DNA of 5,666 nucleotides, taken from assembly GCA_038247995.1 (NCBI GenBank), contig JBBRUG010000362.1, forward strand, positions 1-5,666, written 5' to 3'. Both the position numbers and the translations under genes were made by a program. Every line of letters starts with the position of its first letter. The stretch's first letter is position 1. This document shows, in pieces, positions 5,635 through 5,666 of this stretch. The notes under the pieces were generated by a model. That model made no database searches, was not told where the DNA came from, and saw only the letters and a program-made list of their open reading frames with translations. This DNA is from JBBRUG01 sp038247995 (GTDB lineage: Bacteria > Chloroflexota > Chloroflexia > Chloroflexales > Chloroflexaceae).

Positions 5635-5666
5635 ATGCTTGTCTCAGGTATCACGTACAAGCATCA
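5635..5666 (+). CDS. Start of a downstream gene (partial), unidentified
   Basis: ATG 5635 opens a frame MLVSGITYKH that runs off the window. AGGAG (5620-5624) lies ten bases upstream, slightly long but acceptable. The same frame is open back to GTG 5563, which overlaps the hemA stop codon. That start would add 24 Arg/Ala/Thr-rich residues encoded by the tandem repeats and is less likely. Ten residues do not allow identification. The spacing after hemA (68 bp) and the same strand suggest a shared transcript, where other tetrapyrrole genes are common. The string LVSGITYKH weakly recalls the start of HemA proteins (LxxGxNHKT), but this is only a hint. Confidence 0.45.
   Translation, partial: MLVSGITYKH

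Overview
The window carries a tetrapyrrole and bacteriochlorophyll (BChl) gene cluster from a phototrophic bacterium. Four complete genes lie on the + strand: acsF (oxygen-dependent Mg-protoporphyrin monomethyl ester cyclase), hemG (HemY-type protoporphyrinogen oxidase), a PucC/BCH2-family membrane carrier and hemA (glutamyl-tRNA reductase). Each edge holds a fragment of another + strand gene. High G+C, the pairing of an AcsF cyclase with a PucC/BCH2 carrier, and the general look of the proteins suggest a filamentous anoxygenic phototroph of the Chloroflexales (Roseiflexus/Chloroflexus type). That assignment is inference from protein style and gene content. No rRNA or other taxonomic marker is present.

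Layout. Bases 1-115 are the last 37 codons of an unidentified gene, whose stop codon lies inside the ribosome binding site of acsF (125-1231). A 117-bp gap with a GC-rich hairpin and a short AT-rich patch precedes hemG (1349-2743). The pucC-like gene (2809-4107) follows after 65 bp of low-complexity sequence. A 157-bp gap then holds the clearest promoter of the window: a perfect TTGACA, a 17-bp spacer and an extended -10. It also has an overlapping palindrome and a tandem 10-bp repeat. This promoter drives hemA (4265-5566). After hemA there is a tandem 21-bp repeat and then the first ten codons of another gene (from 5635).

How the genes fit together. HemA makes glutamate-1-semialdehyde, the first committed step of tetrapyrrole synthesis. 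HemG oxidises protoporphyrinogen IX to protoporphyrin IX, the branch point between heme and BChl. AcsF closes the isocyclic ring E on the Mg branch. The PucC-like carrier is expected to help deliver BChl to light-harvesting complexes or assemble them. AcsF and HemY-type oxidases both use O2, so acsF-hemG-pucC reads as a unit for pigment synthesis when oxygen is present. hemA appears to be controlled separately from its own regulated promoter.

I see no CRISPR array, mobile element, tRNA or rRNA, and no wholly new system. The points most worth a second look are the hemA control region, an unusual Arg in the conserved GLDS-type motif of HemA, and a truncated downstream gene whose first residues faintly resemble the start of another HemA.
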